Below, one piece after another: positions 38,632 through 47,006 of a DNA stretch of 64,000 nt (positions are counted from its first letter, which is position 1; every line of letters begins with the position of its first letter). Both the position numbers and the translations under genes were made by a program. The DNA is from Gordonia phthalatica (GTDB lineage Bacteria > Actinomycetota > Actinomycetes > Mycobacteriales > Mycobacteriaceae), in NCBI RefSeq assembly GCF_001305675.1, contig NZ_CP011853.1, positions 992,001-1,056,000 on the forward strand. The letters run 5' to 3'. The notes beneath the pieces are model-generated. The model was not told the DNA's origin and did not search any database. It saw only the letters and a program-made list of their open reading frames with translations.

Positions 38632-38682
38632 CGAACTTTGTAGTCCTACTGGGCCTCACGCCCAGTAGGACTACAAAGTTCG
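38632..38682. terminator. Long perfect hairpin downstream of dapA
   Basis: The 23-nt perfect arms (beginning CGAACTTTGTAGTCC) surround the loop CTCAC. It begins 10 bp after the dapA stop in the direction of dapA transcription. There is no T-tract. It is similar in design to the hairpins at 2518 and 12871. Confidence 0.75.
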
Positions 38683-38692
38683 TGCAGGAGGC

Positions 38693-39622
38693 CTAGACCG
38701 CCAGCAGTCGGTCGCGCACCGGCTGGCCGTCGTTGATGAGCGCCTCCCGGACTACAGCGACGTCGGCGTCGGCCAGTTCGAGCATCGGGGAGCGGACGGC
38801 GGCGTGGCCGATGACGCCGATCTCGCGGAGGGCGGCCTTCGCGGTCACGGCACCGGGTGCGGTCTTCATCAAGGCGAGGGTCAGCGGGCGGACCTCGTCG
38901 TTGATCGCGCGCGCGGCCGCGAGGTCGCCGACGTCGATCGCCTCCATCAGCGCCAGATTGCGGTCGGCGGACACGGCGCCCACCACGCTGACCACGCCGG
39001 ACGCGCCGGCGGCGAGGTACGGCAGGTTCAGTTCGTCGATGCCGCAGTAGTAGGAGATGCCGGTCGCGGCCATCACCGACATGGCCTCGAACAGATCGCC
39101 CTTCGCGTCCTTCACCGCGGCGATCCGCGGGTGCCGCGCCAGCTCGACGATCGTCTCGTAGGCCAGCGGTAGACCTGTGCGACCGGGGATGTCGTAGACC
39201 ATGACCGGCAGTTCGGTGGCGTCGGCGATCGCGACGATGTGCGCGATGACGCCGGCCTGCGTCGGCTTGGAGTAGTACGGCGTCACCACCAGCAGGGCGT
39301 CAGCGCCTGCGGCGGCGATGACCTGAGCGGTGTGAACGCTCTTGGCGGTGTGGTTGGTGCCGACGCCGACGGTCAGCTTGGTGTCGGGGCCTGCGCCTTC
39401 GCGCACCAGCTGCAGGAGGCGGACCAGCTCGTCGACGTCGAGGGTCGGCGCCTCGCCGGTGGTGCCCGCGACGATGATGCCGTCGCAGCCCAGCGCGACC
39501 AGATGCTTGGCGACCTCGACGATGCCGAGCTCGTCGAGCGAGCCGTCCGGATTCATGGGGGTCGGCATGGCGACGGTGTTGCGGCCGAAGGCTGCGCGCG
39601 CGGAAGATGCGGTCGGTGTCAT
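38693..39622 (-). CDS. dapA: 4-hydroxy-tetrahydrodipicolinate synthase (DapA family)
   Basis: DapA condenses pyruvate with aspartate semialdehyde in lysine/diaminopimelate synthesis. All key residues align with E. coli DapA at a constant offset of 10: Thr54/Thr55 in AGTTGEAPT, Tyr143 and Arg148 in VYDIPGRTGL, and the Schiff-base Lys171 in AAVKDAKGD. The start is ATG at 39622 (309 residues); the very long frame further upstream is spurious. It is divergent from a LysR regulator with 72 bp between them. Related lyases share this fold, so a specialised DapA paralogue cannot be ruled out. Confidence 0.88.
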   Translation of the reverse strand: MTPTASSARAAFGRNTVAMPTPMNPDGSLDELGIVEVAKHLVALGCDGIIVAGTTGEAPTLDVDELVRLLQLVREGAGPDTKLTVGVGTNHTAKSVHTAQVIAAAGADALLVVTPYYSKPTQAGVIAHIVAIADATELPVMVYDIPGRTGLPLAYETIVELARHPRIAAVKDAKGDLFEAMSVMAATGISYYCGIDELNLPYLAAGASGVVSVVGAVSADRNLALMEAIDVGDLAAARAINDEVRPLTLALMKTAPGAVTAKAALREIGVIGHAAVRSPMLELADADVAVVREALINDGQPVRDRLLAV

Positions 39623-39694
39623 GCGTCCATCGTCGCTGGACCAACCATTCACCACAAGCGAGCGGATATGGTGGGTAATCGTTAGGAGTACTTC

Positions 39695-40594
39695 ATGATT
39701 GATGTCGGTGCGCTGAAGTCTCTGCGCGCGATCGCTGATCTCGGAACCATGGCCCGTGCCGCCGAAGAGCTCGGCTTCACGCCGTCGGCGGTCTCGCAGC
39801 AGATCAAACGACTGGAATCGCAGGTCGGAGTGCGTCTCGTCGCTCCGGCCGGCCGCCGCGTGGTCCTGACCCCCGCGGGTCAGGCGCTCGTTGCGACGGC
39901 GCCCGCCGTCCTCAACGCCCTCGAGGAGTCCGTCGCTGCAGCGCGATCGGTGGACGCCGGAGCACCGCGCGGTGTGGTGAGAATCGCAGCGTTCTCGACC
40001 GGCGTGCGCGGGATCGTCGCTCCCGCGCTGAAGCGGGTGCGCCGGGAGTTCCCGGACGTCCGCGTGGAGGTCGTGGAGCTGGATCCGGTCCCGGCCGTTT
40101 ATGCGGTGGAGTCCGGGAACGCCGATCTGGCGATGGTGCACGACGCCGACGGTGTCACCGTCGCCGTGCCGCACGGCCTGCAGCGCGCGCACCTGCACAC
40201 CGATGTCGGCGACCTGGCACTCCCGGTCGGTCACGCGCTCGCGGAAATCGGCCGACCGATCCGACGGTCCGATCTCCGCGACTGCCACTGGGTCACCAGT
40301 CCCACCGGCACCGTGTGCCACCGCTGGTTCGAGCGGCTCTTCGCGGGCGCCGACCAGCAGCCCGACGTCGTGCACTCCGTCGACGACTTCGGCACCCAGA
40401 TGGCGTTGGTCGCCGCCGATCGGGTGGTCGCGCTGATCCCGCGGCTGGCGCGGCCGCGGGTGCCGGACGGGGTGGTGGTGCGGGAGCTGCACTACGCCCC
40501 GCGCCGGGAGGTGCACACCGTGTGGCGGTCGAGCGGCGAGGCCGACCCGGCGCTGCGGGCCGTGCTCTCGGCGCTCGATTCGCGCGTCGGCTGA
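39695..40594 (+). CDS. LysR-family transcriptional regulator divergent from dapA
   Basis: The 299-residue LysR regulator has an N-terminal winged HTH (about 5-62): LKSLRAIADLGTMARAAEELGFTPSAVSQQIKRLE. A periplasmic-binding-like effector domain follows. ATG at 39695 has TAGGAG upstream. The short intergenic region contains an imperfect inverted repeat, ATTCACCAC facing GGTGGGTAAT (about 39647-39680), which could be its operator for itself and dapA. The effector might be lysine by analogy with LysG, but that is inference. Confidence 0.86.
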   Translation: MIDVGALKSLRAIADLGTMARAAEELGFTPSAVSQQIKRLESQVGVRLVAPAGRRVVLTPAGQALVATAPAVLNALEESVAAARSVDAGAPRGVVRIAAFSTGVRGIVAPALKRVRREFPDVRVEVVELDPVPAVYAVESGNADLAMVHDADGVTVAVPHGLQRAHLHTDVGDLALPVGHALAEIGRPIRRSDLRDCHWVTSPTGTVCHRWFERLFAGADQQPDVVHSVDDFGTQMALVAADRVVALIPRLARPRVPDGVVVRELHYAPRREVHTVWRSSGEADPALRAVLSALDSRVG

Positions 40595-40598
40595 GCAC

Positions 40599-42548
40599 CT
40601 ACGCTCCCGACACCTCCTGCTGGATCCGGGCGACGACCGACGAGTCGGCGAGGGTCGTCGAGTCGCCGGGCTCGCGGTTCTCGGCGATGTCGCGCAGCAG
40701 GCGGCGCATGATCTTGCCGGAGCGGGTCTTCGGCAGTTCGTCGACCAGCATGATCGACCGCGGACTGGCGATGGCGCCGATCTCGGTGCGCACATGCTTG
40801 CGGAGTTCGTCGACGATGTCCTGGCCGCCGCCCTTCGCGCTCTCGCGGAGGATGACGAACGCCTCGATCGACTGCCCGGTGGTCTCGTTGGCGGCGCCGA
40901 CGACGGCGGCCTCGGCCACGGCGTCGTGCGAGACCAGCGCTGACTCGATCTCCGTCGTCGACAGGCGATGGCCGGACACGTTCATGACGTCATCGACGCG
41001 GCCGATCACCCAGATGTCGCCGTCCTGATCGCGTTTGGCGCCGTCGCCGGCGAAGTACACGCCCGGGTACTTGTCCCAGTAGGTGTGCTGGAAGCGCTCG
41101 TCGTCGCCCCACAGGGTGCGGAGCATGCCGGGCCACGGCTCCTTGATGACGAGGTAGCCGCCCTCACCGTTGCCGACCGGCTCGCCCTGATCGTTGTAGA
41201 CGTCGGCGACGATGCCCGGCAGGGCGCGCATCGCGGCACCCGGCTTGGTCGCGGTGACGCCGGGCAGCGGGCTGATGAGGATCTGGCCGTTCTCGGTCTG
41301 CCACCAGGTGTCGACGACCGGCGTCGTGTCGCCGCCGATGTGCGCGCGGTACCAGATCCACGCCTCCGGGTTGATCGGCTCGCCGACCGAGCCGAGGAGG
41401 CGCAGCGACGAGAGGTCGTACTTCGCGGGGATCTGTCTGCCCCACTTCATGAACGTGCGGATCGCGGTCGGTGCGCAGTACAGGATGGTCGCCTTGTACT
41501 TCTCGATGATCTCCCACCAGCGCCCCTGGTGCGGGGTGTCGGGGGTGCCCTCGTACATGATCGACGTCGTCGCGTTGGCGAGCGGCCCGTACACGATGTA
41601 CGAGTGGCCGGTCACCCAGCCGATGTCGGCGGCGGTCCAGTAGACGTCGCTCTCCGGCTTGATGTCGAAGACCGCCCAGTGCGTGTACGACGTGCCGACC
41701 AGGTAGCCGCCCGTCGTGTGGAGGATGCCCTTCGGCTTGCCCGTGGTTCCCGACGAGTACATGACGTACAGCGGGTGCTCGGCGTCGAAGGCTTCGGGGG
41801 TGTGCTGCTCGGATTGCCGGTCGACGACGTCCGACCACCAGACGTCGCGGCCCTCGGTCCAGTCGACGTCCTGCCCGGTGCGCTTCACCACGAGGACGGT
41901 CCGCACGTCGGGGCACGACTCCATGGCCTCGTCGACCACGGCCTTCAGGGGCGACGGCTTGCCACGGCGGTACCCGCCGTCTGCGGTGATGACCACCTCG
42001 ACGCCGCAGTCCTGCACGCGGTCGGCGATGGCGCGTGCGGAGAAACCGCCGAAGATCACCGTGTGCGGGGCGCCGATGCGGGCGCACGCGAGCATCGCGA
42101 AGACGGTTTCCGGGATCATCGGCATGTAGATGGCGACGCGGTCGCCGGTCTTGACGCCCAACTCCAGCAGCGCGTTGGCGGCGCGGCTGACCTCGTCCTG
42201 TAGGTCTTTGTAGGTGATGGTGCGGGTGTCGCCGCCCTCGCCCTCGAAGTAGTAGGCGACGCGGTCGCCGAGCCCGTTCTCGACGTGTCGGTCGACGCAG
42301 TTGTAGGCGGCGTTCAGCTTGCCGCCGACGAACCACTTGGAGTGCGGGGCGTCCGACCAGTCGAGGACCTCGGTGTAGGGCTCGGCCCACGTGATGCGTT
42401 GGGCGGCGTCGTCCCAGAAGCCGAGGCGGTCGGCGGCGGCGCGGTCGTAGGCCTCGGCGGTCACGTTGGCGTTCGCGGTGAACTCGGCGGGTGGCGCGAA
42501 CGTGCGCGTCTCTTCACTGAGCGCCTGTATCGTCTGGTCCTGAGTCAT
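40599..42548 (-). CDS. acs: Acetyl-CoA synthetase
   Basis: Acs activates acetate to acetyl-CoA through acetyl-AMP. The 649-residue protein has the P-loop YSSGTTGKPKG, the acetate-pocket TWWQTENG, the hinge region IGRVDDVMNVSGHRLSTTE, and the C-terminal PKTRSGKIMRR with the lysine that is acetylated for control in many bacteria. The start is ATG at 42548 with GAGGAGG upstream; the frame extends to 42749 without support. It converges with the LysR gene, 4 bp apart. Confidence 0.96.
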   Translation of the reverse strand: MTQDQTIQALSEETRTFAPPAEFTANANVTAEAYDRAAADRLGFWDDAAQRITWAEPYTEVLDWSDAPHSKWFVGGKLNAAYNCVDRHVENGLGDRVAYYFEGEGGDTRTITYKDLQDEVSRAANALLELGVKTGDRVAIYMPMIPETVFAMLACARIGAPHTVIFGGFSARAIADRVQDCGVEVVITADGGYRRGKPSPLKAVVDEAMESCPDVRTVLVVKRTGQDVDWTEGRDVWWSDVVDRQSEQHTPEAFDAEHPLYVMYSSGTTGKPKGILHTTGGYLVGTSYTHWAVFDIKPESDVYWTAADIGWVTGHSYIVYGPLANATTSIMYEGTPDTPHQGRWWEIIEKYKATILYCAPTAIRTFMKWGRQIPAKYDLSSLRLLGSVGEPINPEAWIWYRAHIGGDTTPVVDTWWQTENGQILISPLPGVTATKPGAAMRALPGIVADVYNDQGEPVGNGEGGYLVIKEPWPGMLRTLWGDDERFQHTYWDKYPGVYFAGDGAKRDQDGDIWVIGRVDDVMNVSGHRLSTTEIESALVSHDAVAEAAVVGAANETTGQSIEAFVILRESAKGGGQDIVDELRKHVRTEIGAIASPRSIMLVDELPKTRSGKIMRRLLRDIAENREPGDSTTLADSSVVARIQQEVSGA

Positions 42549-42760
42549 GGGAGCCTCCTCTGGGGTCGATGCCCGTCGAGGCTGGAGAACACGATCCCTC
42601 AGCGACACGGCGGGTTGTGTGCTGCATCTCGACGCGGCGATTCGCGTCGTCGCGCGGGACGTATGACTCGAACATATCCATGCCGGAGGGGCGGTGGTTC
42701 GACATTGGGGATACTGCGTGGCGCGTGGTCGGTGGCGGTCTGAGAACATCGCGATATTGG

Positions 42761-42798
42761 TAATGTTATCAACTAACTATGAATGCTTGATAACATTA
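42761..42798. promoter_or_regulatory. 12-bp inverted-repeat operator over the AAA+ ATPase promoter
   Basis: TAATGTTATCAA-N14-TTGATAACATTA has perfect 12-nt arms and is AT-rich in a GC-rich genome. The right arm contains TAACAT (42791-42796), a -10-like hexamer exactly 7 nt before the ATG at 42804. Binding here would block a leaderless promoter. Confidence 0.65.
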
Positions 42799-42803
42799 GC
42801 AAC

Positions 42804-44033
42804 ATGCGAAGTGTTGTCAACAATCCCTTCGTCCCGGGATCTGATGTCGTTCCGCCGGTGTGGGCCGGGCGTGCAGCACAGGCCGACGACTGGGAAGGGA
42901 AGGTGCGTGCCAGGCGCGTGGCCGGCCTCTACGAGCGCGGTCGCGTGATCCTCGGTGAGCCCGGGCTCGGCAAATCTTCGCTCGTTCGCAGGTTGTCTGA
43001 TCACGCGGCGAGTCGAGGCGACTGGGTGACGCCGCAACTTCGGATCCCGGTCGGTGCCGACCCGATGAAGTCAGTTGCGACTGCTGTTCTGAAGTTGGCA
43101 GATCAAGCCGGCATCAGTGCGGGCCGTGACCGGCAGATCAAGGAACTCCTGGAGCGTGTGCGGTCGATCGAGATCGCCGGGATGGCGCTTTCGATTGACC
43201 GCCGTGACGGTCCAGAGCCGTACGCGGCCCTCACTGATCTGTTGATCAAGGTCGGGCTGGCGGCCGCAGAACGTCGAGTCGCGGTTTTCGTTCACGTCGA
43301 CGAGGTGCAGAACATCACCGATGTCAAGGCGCTCTCACAACTGCTCGTATGCCTGGGGGATGTCCTCGGTTACGAACATGACGTCGTCGCGCCGGGCGGC
43401 TACTCCATTGCGACTTTCCTGCCGGTGATCGTGTATCTCACGGGACTGCCGGAATTCGCAGACAGTGCGGGTGCGCGTATGGGGGCGACCTTCGCTCGTC
43501 GATTCGCGTGGGAGACCCTGGAACCGATCGACGATGCTGACATCCTGCAAGCGCTGAATGAGTTCGTCAGCGACGGGTGGGAGGTGAGTGACGGTGAAGG
43601 CGGCATTGGACGGGTCGGTATGACGCCGGCCGCTGCGGAAGCGATCGTCGACAGGTGTTGTGGCGAGCCGTTCTTGTTCCAGCTCGCGGGCGAGCGGGCA
43701 TGGGATGCGGGGTCGAGCGCGGTTGTGACTGTGGAGGACGTGGTCGACGGCTGGCGCAGTGCGGAGACGGAAGCGGAACACCACGTCGAACGGATTCTGG
43801 ATCGATTGCCCGACCGTGAGCGTGAGTTCTTGGAAGCGATGAGTCAGATGGGGCCGGAGAAGCGCACGCCCACCGCGATAGCAGTGCGACTCGGCCTGGA
43901 GACCGCGGCGCAGGTCGGCACAACGGCAAAACGCCTCGACTCGACTCGTGGCATCATCCGTCGTGGAAAGCCGTACAGCTTCCGTCATCGCGCGGTCGAG
44001 GCCTACCTCACGACGGACTGGCCGCACGTTTAA
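42804..44033 (+). CDS. Stand-alone AAA+/STAND-type ATPase
   Basis: The 409-residue protein opens with RSVVNNPFVPG, the start of a common actinobacterial ATPase type. Walker A is GEPGLGKSSL (about 52-61) and Walker B is VFVHVDEVQ. The last 80 residues look like a winged helix (MSQMGPEKRTPTAIAVRLGL and the region after). I prefer ATG at 42804 over 42783 because TAACAT lies 7 nt upstream. It has no operon partner. Its function is unknown; relatives occur as lone genes and in mobile elements. It is tightly controlled if the inverted repeat at 42761 is an operator. Confidence 0.75.
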   Translation: MRSVVNNPFVPGSDVVPPVWAGRAAQADDWEGKVRARRVAGLYERGRVILGEPGLGKSSLVRRLSDHAASRGDWVTPQLRIPVGADPMKSVATAVLKLADQAGISAGRDRQIKELLERVRSIEIAGMALSIDRRDGPEPYAALTDLLIKVGLAAAERRVAVFVHVDEVQNITDVKALSQLLVCLGDVLGYEHDVVAPGGYSIATFLPVIVYLTGLPEFADSAGARMGATFARRFAWETLEPIDDADILQALNEFVSDGWEVSDGEGGIGRVGMTPAAAEAIVDRCCGEPFLFQLAGERAWDAGSSAVVTVEDVVDGWRSAETEAEHHVERILDRLPDREREFLEAMSQMGPEKRTPTAIAVRLGLETAAQVGTTAKRLDSTRGIIRRGKPYSFRHRAVEAYLTTDWPHV

Positions 44034-44049
44034 CGTCGACGGAAACACC

Positions 44050-44083
44050 GCGAGCCGCGAAGCGGAAATGCTTCGCGGCTCGC
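44050..44083. terminator. Bidirectional stem-loop terminator
   Basis: The perfect 14-nt arms GCGAGCCGCGAAGC and GCTTCGCGGCTCGC surround GGAAAT. It lies between the convergent ATPase and DUF4822 genes. Confidence 0.8.
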
Positions 44084-44099
44084 AGTCTGTGTGGACGAC

Positions 44100-44606
44100 C
44101 TACTTGGTCGGCGCCCTGTGGTCGGTGGGGGTGTGGACGATGTCGATCCACACCTTCTTGTTGTTCTCCTCCGGGAACGTGCGGTAGGTGAACGTGGCGT
44201 CGGTCAGCTCGACGATCTGCGAGTCGCGCTCGAACTTCACTTTGCCCTTATCGTCCTTCGCGACGATGTGGCGGTTCTTGCCGTCCTGCGAGACGGTCCA
44301 GTCGCCCTGCATCTTCGGCTTGTCCTGCAGCGTGTACATGGTGAAGGTGCCGTCGGCGTTGAAGTAGGCGAAGCCCACGTAGGTCTCGACATTCTTGTCG
44401 GTCAGCGGCACGTTCTTGCCGGTCTGGTCGACGGCGCCGGTGGTCTCCCACGGATGCGCGGACAGGATCTGCGACGGGGCCTGCGCCTCGGCGGCGGCCG
44501 ACGTGCTGGTCGACGCGGTCGAGGAGTCGTCGCTGCTGCAGGCGGCGAGCGGGACGGCGATGAGGGCGGTCGCGGCGGCGATGCCTGCGATCTTGGCGAG
44601 CTTCAT
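44100..44606 (-). CDS. DUF4822-type lipoprotein
   Basis: The 168-residue protein has a lipoprotein signal with lipobox LAAC (Cys23) and a Ser/Thr/Ala linker. The domain that follows is of the DUF4822 type: WETTGAVDQTGKNVPLT, YVGFAYFNADGTFTMY, GDWTVSQDGKNRHIVAKDD and FTYRTFPE...DIVHTP. The fold is probably a small beta barrel on the outer face of the membrane. The ATG at 44606 follows GAAAGG. It lies downstream of the deaminase gene with 34 bp between them, so it may be co-transcribed. Function unknown. Confidence 0.82.
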   Translation of the reverse strand: MKLAKIAGIAAATALIAVPLAACSSDDSSTASTSTSAAAEAQAPSQILSAHPWETTGAVDQTGKNVPLTDKNVETYVGFAYFNADGTFTMYTLQDKPKMQGDWTVSQDGKNRHIVAKDDKGKVKFERDSQIVELTDATFTYRTFPEENNKKVWIDIVHTPTDHRAPTK

Positions 44607-44640
44607 GGACGGCCTTTCGGGAGGGGCTCGAGGGAGGGTG

Positions 44641-45144
44641 TCAGCGGGAGGTCGGGGCGCCGGCGACGCGCTTGTCGCCGCCGTTGCGCTCTTGCCAGCG
44701 TCGGTACACGTCGACGGCGTCGAGTCGGGATTCGTGTCGGATGGGGAGGCGGCGCTCGTTCCAGGGCTTCGCGAACTCGTCGTAGAAGTTGTCGAAGTCG
44801 AAGTACTTGCGGTCGTCGACGTAGTGCGCAGAGTAGTCCTCGCGGGTGGTCAGGAAGACCACTTCGTCGGGAGAGCAGTAATAGAGCGAACCCAGGCACA
44901 TCGGGCACGGCAGCGCCAGGATGTAGATGGTGGCTCCGGTGAGGTGTTCGGTGCCGAGCTTGGTGCACGCCTCGCGGATGGCGAGGATCTCGGCATGCGC
45001 GGTCGGATCGTTGGTCTGCGCGACGCGGTTCGGGCTCTCGGCGAGGATCTCACCGTCTTTCACGATGACGGTCGCGAACGGACGACCGCCCTCCTCCACG
45101 TTCTTGAGGGCGAGGTCGATGGTGTGCTGCGCGAAGTCTGTCAT
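44641..45144 (-). CDS. Nucleobase/nucleoside deaminase (CMP/dCMP deaminase fold)
   Basis: This zinc hydrolase of the cytidine-deaminase fold has ligands His50 with catalytic Glu52 in AHAEILAIRE, and Cys80 and Cys83 in LPCPMC. The 167-residue length and layout fit guanine-deaminase (GuaD) or general nucleobase deaminases. It lies downstream of a LysR regulator on the same strand, with a predicted LysR box 59-73 bp upstream of its start. The cytosine-deaminase-type amidohydrolase at 47003 suggests a local theme of base salvage. Confidence 0.85.
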   Translation of the reverse strand: MTDFAQHTIDLALKNVEEGGRPFATVIVKDGEILAESPNRVAQTNDPTAHAEILAIREACTKLGTEHLTGATIYILALPCPMCLGSLYYCSPDEVVFLTTREDYSAHYVDDRKYFDFDNFYDEFAKPWNERRLPIRHESRLDAVDVYRRWQERNGGDKRVAGAPTSR

Positions 45145-45202
45145 GCGATCCAGCGTGCGCCCCGATCGCGATAGCGTCCAATATCGAGTTCGGATGATTT
45201 CG

Positions 45203-45217
45203 ATAGATGAAATCTAT
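45203..45217. promoter_or_regulatory. LysR-type box ATAG-N7-CTAT upstream of the deaminase
   Basis: ATAGATGAAATCTAT is a T-N11-A LysR-type site and is part of a longer palindrome, CGATAGAT-GAA-ATCTATCG. It overlaps the stop codon of the LysR gene. The same ATAG-N7-CTAT pattern occurs at 46117-46131 before the LysR gene itself. Confidence 0.65.
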
Positions 45218-46107
45218 CGTGCGGTGAGCTCGTCGACGACGCTCCGGAGGGCCGTGGTGAACGCTCGGGCTGCGCTGGACCGATAGCCGCCGTCGCGGAC
45301 CAGGAGTTCCACCTCGCGATCGGGGAGCGGCGGACTCAACGGCAGGCAGGTGAGGTCGTCGTGGGCGTCGGTCGCGAGATCGGGGAGCACGGTGGCGAGA
45401 TCGGAGCCGCGGGTCACGTCGAGCAGGGCGCTGATGGAGTTCACCTCGATGGCCACGACCGGCGTGGCACCGTGCTCGACGAAGTGGGCGTCGATGTGGG
45501 TGCGAGTGGCGAAGTCACTGCTCAGGAGGGTGAGCGGCTCGTCCTTCAATGCGGCGACCGGGGTGGGCGACGCCGCGCCGGTCAGGCGGTGACCTGGTCC
45601 CGCCACCAGGCTCAGCGTCTCGGTGTACAGCGACGCGGCGCGGATGCCGGGCAGATGCGGGTGCTCGAAGGCGATGCCGACGTCGATCCGGTCGGCCATC
45701 AGGTCGGCCTCGATCCGATCCTGCGTCGTCTCGTGCAGTGCGAGGGTGATGTTCGGGTAGTCCCGACGGAACCGGCTGATCAGCGGTCCCACCAGGTAGG
45801 CGGAGAACGTCGGGGTCATCGCCACCCGCACATGGCCGCGGGAGAGGTCGAGGACGTCGTGCACGGCACGACTGCCCGCGTCGAGGTCCCGCAACGCCAA
45901 CCGCGCGTGGTGCGCGTAGGCGGCGCCGGCGTCAGTCAGCGTCACGGTGCGGCCCGAACGGTCCAGGAGCTCCACACCCAGGTGACGCTCGAACTGCTTG
46001 ATCTGCTGCGACAGCGTCGGCTGCGAGATGTGCAGCGACTCCGCGGCGCGCGTGAAGTTCCCGTGGTCGGCGACGGCCAACAGATATCGGATGTGGCGGA
46101 GCTCCAT
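45214..46107 (-). CDS. LysR-family regulator, CynR-like
   Basis: The 297-residue regulator has an N-terminal HTH MELRHIRYLLAVADHGNFT followed by RAAESLHISQPTLSQQIKQFE, closely resembling CynR-type LysR proteins, and a C-terminal effector domain. I chose ATG at 46107: TATGGT ends 6 nt before it (leaderless pattern), and the HTH begins at the usual residue. Matching boxes ATAG-N7-CTAT upstream of itself and of the deaminase suggest autoregulation and control of the deaminase. The effector is unknown. Confidence 0.87.
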   Translation of the reverse strand: MELRHIRYLLAVADHGNFTRAAESLHISQPTLSQQIKQFERHLGVELLDRSGRTVTLTDAGAAYAHHARLALRDLDAGSRAVHDVLDLSRGHVRVAMTPTFSAYLVGPLISRFRRDYPNITLALHETTQDRIEADLMADRIDVGIAFEHPHLPGIRAASLYTETLSLVAGPGHRLTGAASPTPVAALKDEPLTLLSSDFATRTHIDAHFVEHGATPVVAIEVNSISALLDVTRGSDLATVLPDLATDAHDDLTCLPLSPPLPDREVELLVRDGGYRSSAARAFTTALRSVVDELTAR

Positions 46108-46116
46108 GCAGGAACC

Positions 46117-46131
46117 ATAGTTGATATCTAT
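46117..46131. promoter_or_regulatory. LysR-type box ATAG-N7-CTAT upstream of the LysR gene
   Basis: ATAGTTGATATCTAT lies 10-24 bp upstream of the LysR start codon and overlaps its predicted -10 region. It matches the box at 45203-45217 in both arms and spacing. Confidence 0.6.
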
Positions 46132-46214
46132 CGTCTCCATGGCGCATGCGTCTTGGACGCTATCGCAGAACGTCGGCATGCTGGAGGACGATGCCCGTAC
46201 ATGGAGGTTCCCCT

Positions 46215-47006
46215 GTGAAGGATTCGATTCGTCGGCCGATCGTCCTGGCGGTCGCCGTCGCCGCGGCGGCCACCGGTCTCACGGCGTGCTCCTCGGAGGA
46301 GTCCGCTGCCGCACCCGCCTCGTCGACGACGGTGTCGTCGGTGTCGTCGGTGTCCCAGCCCGCGACCAGTTCGGCGGCAGCGACGACGACGTCGAAGCGC
46401 GTCGATCCGTCCCTCAACGGACCGCTGCAGCAGGCGGCCGCCGCCAACGACGCCGCCCGTGTCCGTGAGCTGCTGGCCCGCGGAGCGGAGATCGAGAGCC
46501 GCGGCCACCAGGGCCGCACTCCGCTCGTGACGGCCACCAAGAACCGCGCGGTCGACGCCGCCCGCGTCCTCATCGACGCCGGTGCCGACGTGAACGCGAA
46601 GGACGACATCCAGGATTCGGCCTACCTGTACGCCGGAGCCGAGGGCTACGACGCGATCCTGCGGATGACGCTCGACCACGGCGCCGACCTGAAGTCGGTC
46701 AACCGCTACGGCGGCACCGCGCTGATCCCGGCCGCCGAGCACGGTTTCCTCTCCACGGTGCAGATGCTCATCAAGGCCGGAGTCGACGTCAACCACGTCA
46801 ACACGCCGGTGTGGACCGCGCTGCACGAGGCCGTGGTCTACGGTGACGGCTCGCAGAAGTACCAGGACGTGGTGACCGCGCTCCTCGACGCCGGTGCCGA
46901 TCCCAACATCCGTGACGGTCAGGGGCGTACCGTCCTCGCCAATGCGCGGAACAACGGGCAGACCGCGATCGTCCGAATCCTGCTCAATCATGGAGGCGCC
47001 CAGTGA
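46215..47006 (+). CDS. Ankyrin-repeat lipoprotein
   Basis: The 263-residue protein has a lipoprotein signal with lipobox LTAC (Cys25), a Ser/Thr-rich linker of about 45 residues and then five ankyrin repeats, for example AARVRELLARGAEIESRGHQG and AARVLIDAGADVNAKDD. It should be a protein-binding scaffold on the outer face of the membrane. The start is GTG at 46215 with GGAGG 7 nt upstream. The stop overlaps the next gene's GTG by 4 bp (GTGA), linking it to the amidohydrolase. Confidence 0.88.
   Translation: MKDSIRRPIVLAVAVAAAATGLTACSSEESAAAPASSTTVSSVSSVSQPATSSAAATTTSKRVDPSLNGPLQQAAAANDAARVRELLARGAEIESRGHQGRTPLVTATKNRAVDAARVLIDAGADVNAKDDIQDSAYLYAGAEGYDAILRMTLDHGADLKSVNRYGGTALIPAAEHGFLSTVQMLIKAGVDVNHVNTPVWTALHEAVVYGDGSQKYQDVVTALLDAGADPNIRDGQGRTVLANARNNGQTAIVRILLNHGGAQ

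Noticed and set aside
39623..40795. Upstream extension of dapA to a 700-residue product
   Set aside because: The extension is the shadow of the divergent LysR gene; DapA-type proteins begin at about the ATG at 39622, and the active-site residues fall at a constant offset from E. coli DapA.
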